DNA of 64,000 bases from Streptomyces sp. NK15101 (GTDB lineage Bacteria > Actinomycetota > Actinomycetes > Streptomycetales > Streptomycetaceae), in the NCBI RefSeq assembly GCF_020400725.1, contig NZ_JAINVG010000015.1, positions 52,473 to 116,472 on the forward strand. The letters are read 5' to 3'. The notes beneath the pieces are model-generated. The model saw only the letters and a list, made by a program, of their open reading frames with translations. It did not search any database and was not told where the DNA came from. Positions 63,651 through 64,000 of this stretch are shown in pieces; positions within the stretch are counted from its first letter, which is position 1, and every line of letters begins with the position of its first letter. The position numbers and the translations under genes are program-made.

Positions 63651-64000
63651 TCAGGCCGGGTCCCCGGCCTCCGGCAGCGCCGCGAGGAGGCGCTGGGCCG
63701 AGGCGCGGGTGTCGGCGACGTGGGCGCGGGCCAGGGCCTCCGCGCCCTCCTCGTCGCGGTCGCGGACCGCCTCGTAGAGCCGCTCGTGCGCCCCGCACAT
63801 CGGCTCGCCGTCCGCCTGCGCCGAGGTGAGCCGGAAGAGGCGGCGCAGCCGGGAGTCGAGCGGGGCCATCAGGTCCACCAGGAGCGGGTTCCCGGAGAGT
63901 TCGACGATGTGGCGGTGGAAGTCGGCGTTGAGCGAGACGGCCCGTGGATCGCCACGGCGGCGGTCGGCCTGGCGGGCGGCGGCGCGAACCTCATGTGGGA
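63651..64000 (-). CDS. GntR/FadR-type regulator, FCD domain only (cut by window end)
   Basis: The last ~116 codons, open to the window edge. FCD ligand domain: NADFHRHIVELSGNPLLVDLM, LRRLFRLTSAQ, HERLYEAVRDRDEEGAEALARAHV, with the Asp and three His that usually bind a metal in FCD proteins. The HTH lies outside. Its place next to udh-kdgD makes it the likely repressor of the uronate genes, as UxuR/ExuR are elsewhere (inference). Confidence 0.87.
   Translation of the reverse strand, partial: PHEVRAAARQADRRRGDPRAVSLNADFHRHIVELSGNPLLVDLMAPLDSRLRRLFRLTSAQADGEPMCGAHERLYEAVRDRDEEGAEALARAHVADTRASAQRLLAALPEAGDPA

Overview
The window is a chromosomal segment from a Streptomyces-like actinobacterium. 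The evidence is very high GC, frequent GTG/TTG starts, tight ATGA/GTGA gene overlaps, the rapZ-yvcK-whiA developmental cluster, and a gene order that, from memory, follows the S. coelicolor core between about uvrA (SCO1958) and phoC (SCO1906). I saw no rRNA, tRNA, CRISPR array, prophage or integrase. The only mobile-element-like gene is a solitary tnpB relative.

Layout. 1-4.9 kb: the 3' end of uvrA, a Rieske lipoprotein, an XRE-type regulator divergent from a secreted papain-like protease plus a membrane-anchored secreted partner, and an SDR. 4.9-9.9 kb: uvrC-rapZ-yvcK-whiA, closed by a strong terminator. 10-13 kb: a very large secreted M14 carboxypeptidase. 13-16.6 kb: the glycolytic set gap, pgk, tpiA, then secG. 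16.7-22.1 kb: an RbpA-family RNA polymerase binding protein, an MFS exporter, pgi and two PH-domain membrane proteins. 22.2-28.8 kb (minus): tkt-tal-zwf-opcA-pgl, a pentose phosphate operon. 29-34.6 kb: ctaB and ctaA (heme O/A synthesis for cytochrome oxidase), a small conserved protein, an amidohydrolase, and an ABC-2 export pair. 35.6-42.2 kb: a complete suf Fe-S assembly operon, sufR-B-D-(Rieske ferredoxin)-C-S-U-T. 42.2-48.7 kb: a multi-TM protein, an SMR/TetR pair, dapD and dapA (lysine/peptidoglycan), an SDR, a GNAT, and a SoxR-box monooxygenase (ecaD-like). 48.7-55.7 kb: a secreted exonuclease/phosphatase, the solitary TnpB-like protein, an acidic protein, and a Tat-exported PhoX-like phosphatase. 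55.8-64 kb (accessory metabolism): GntR plus ACC deaminase, a double TerD protein, an AraC regulator, and a uronate-oxidation locus (udh, kdgD, an unknown probable barrel protein, and a GntR/FCD regulator cut by the window end).

Regulation visible in the DNA is rich. There is a near-perfect iron box and a CAAC-N6-GTTG site before sufR, a SoxR-type operator in a 19-bp-spacer promoter before ecaD, and three 11-bp direct repeats (PHO-box-like) before the PhoX-like gene. Mirror-image promoters sit around a palindrome between udh and kdgD. A large inverted repeat covers the GntR start. Eight genes have a TANNNT hexamer 7-8 nt before the start codon, which suggests leaderless mRNAs. Perfect long hairpins lie at most convergent gene ends.

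The least explained items are the TnpB-like protein, which keeps two RuvC acids but lacks the zinc ribbon and the usual third acid; a 32-bp tandem duplication of a ribosome-binding site and start codon that creates a 12-codon coupling ORF after kdgD; and a 46-bp perfect palindrome after the amidohydrolase gene. All functional claims rest on reading the sequence and family knowledge; no searches were run.
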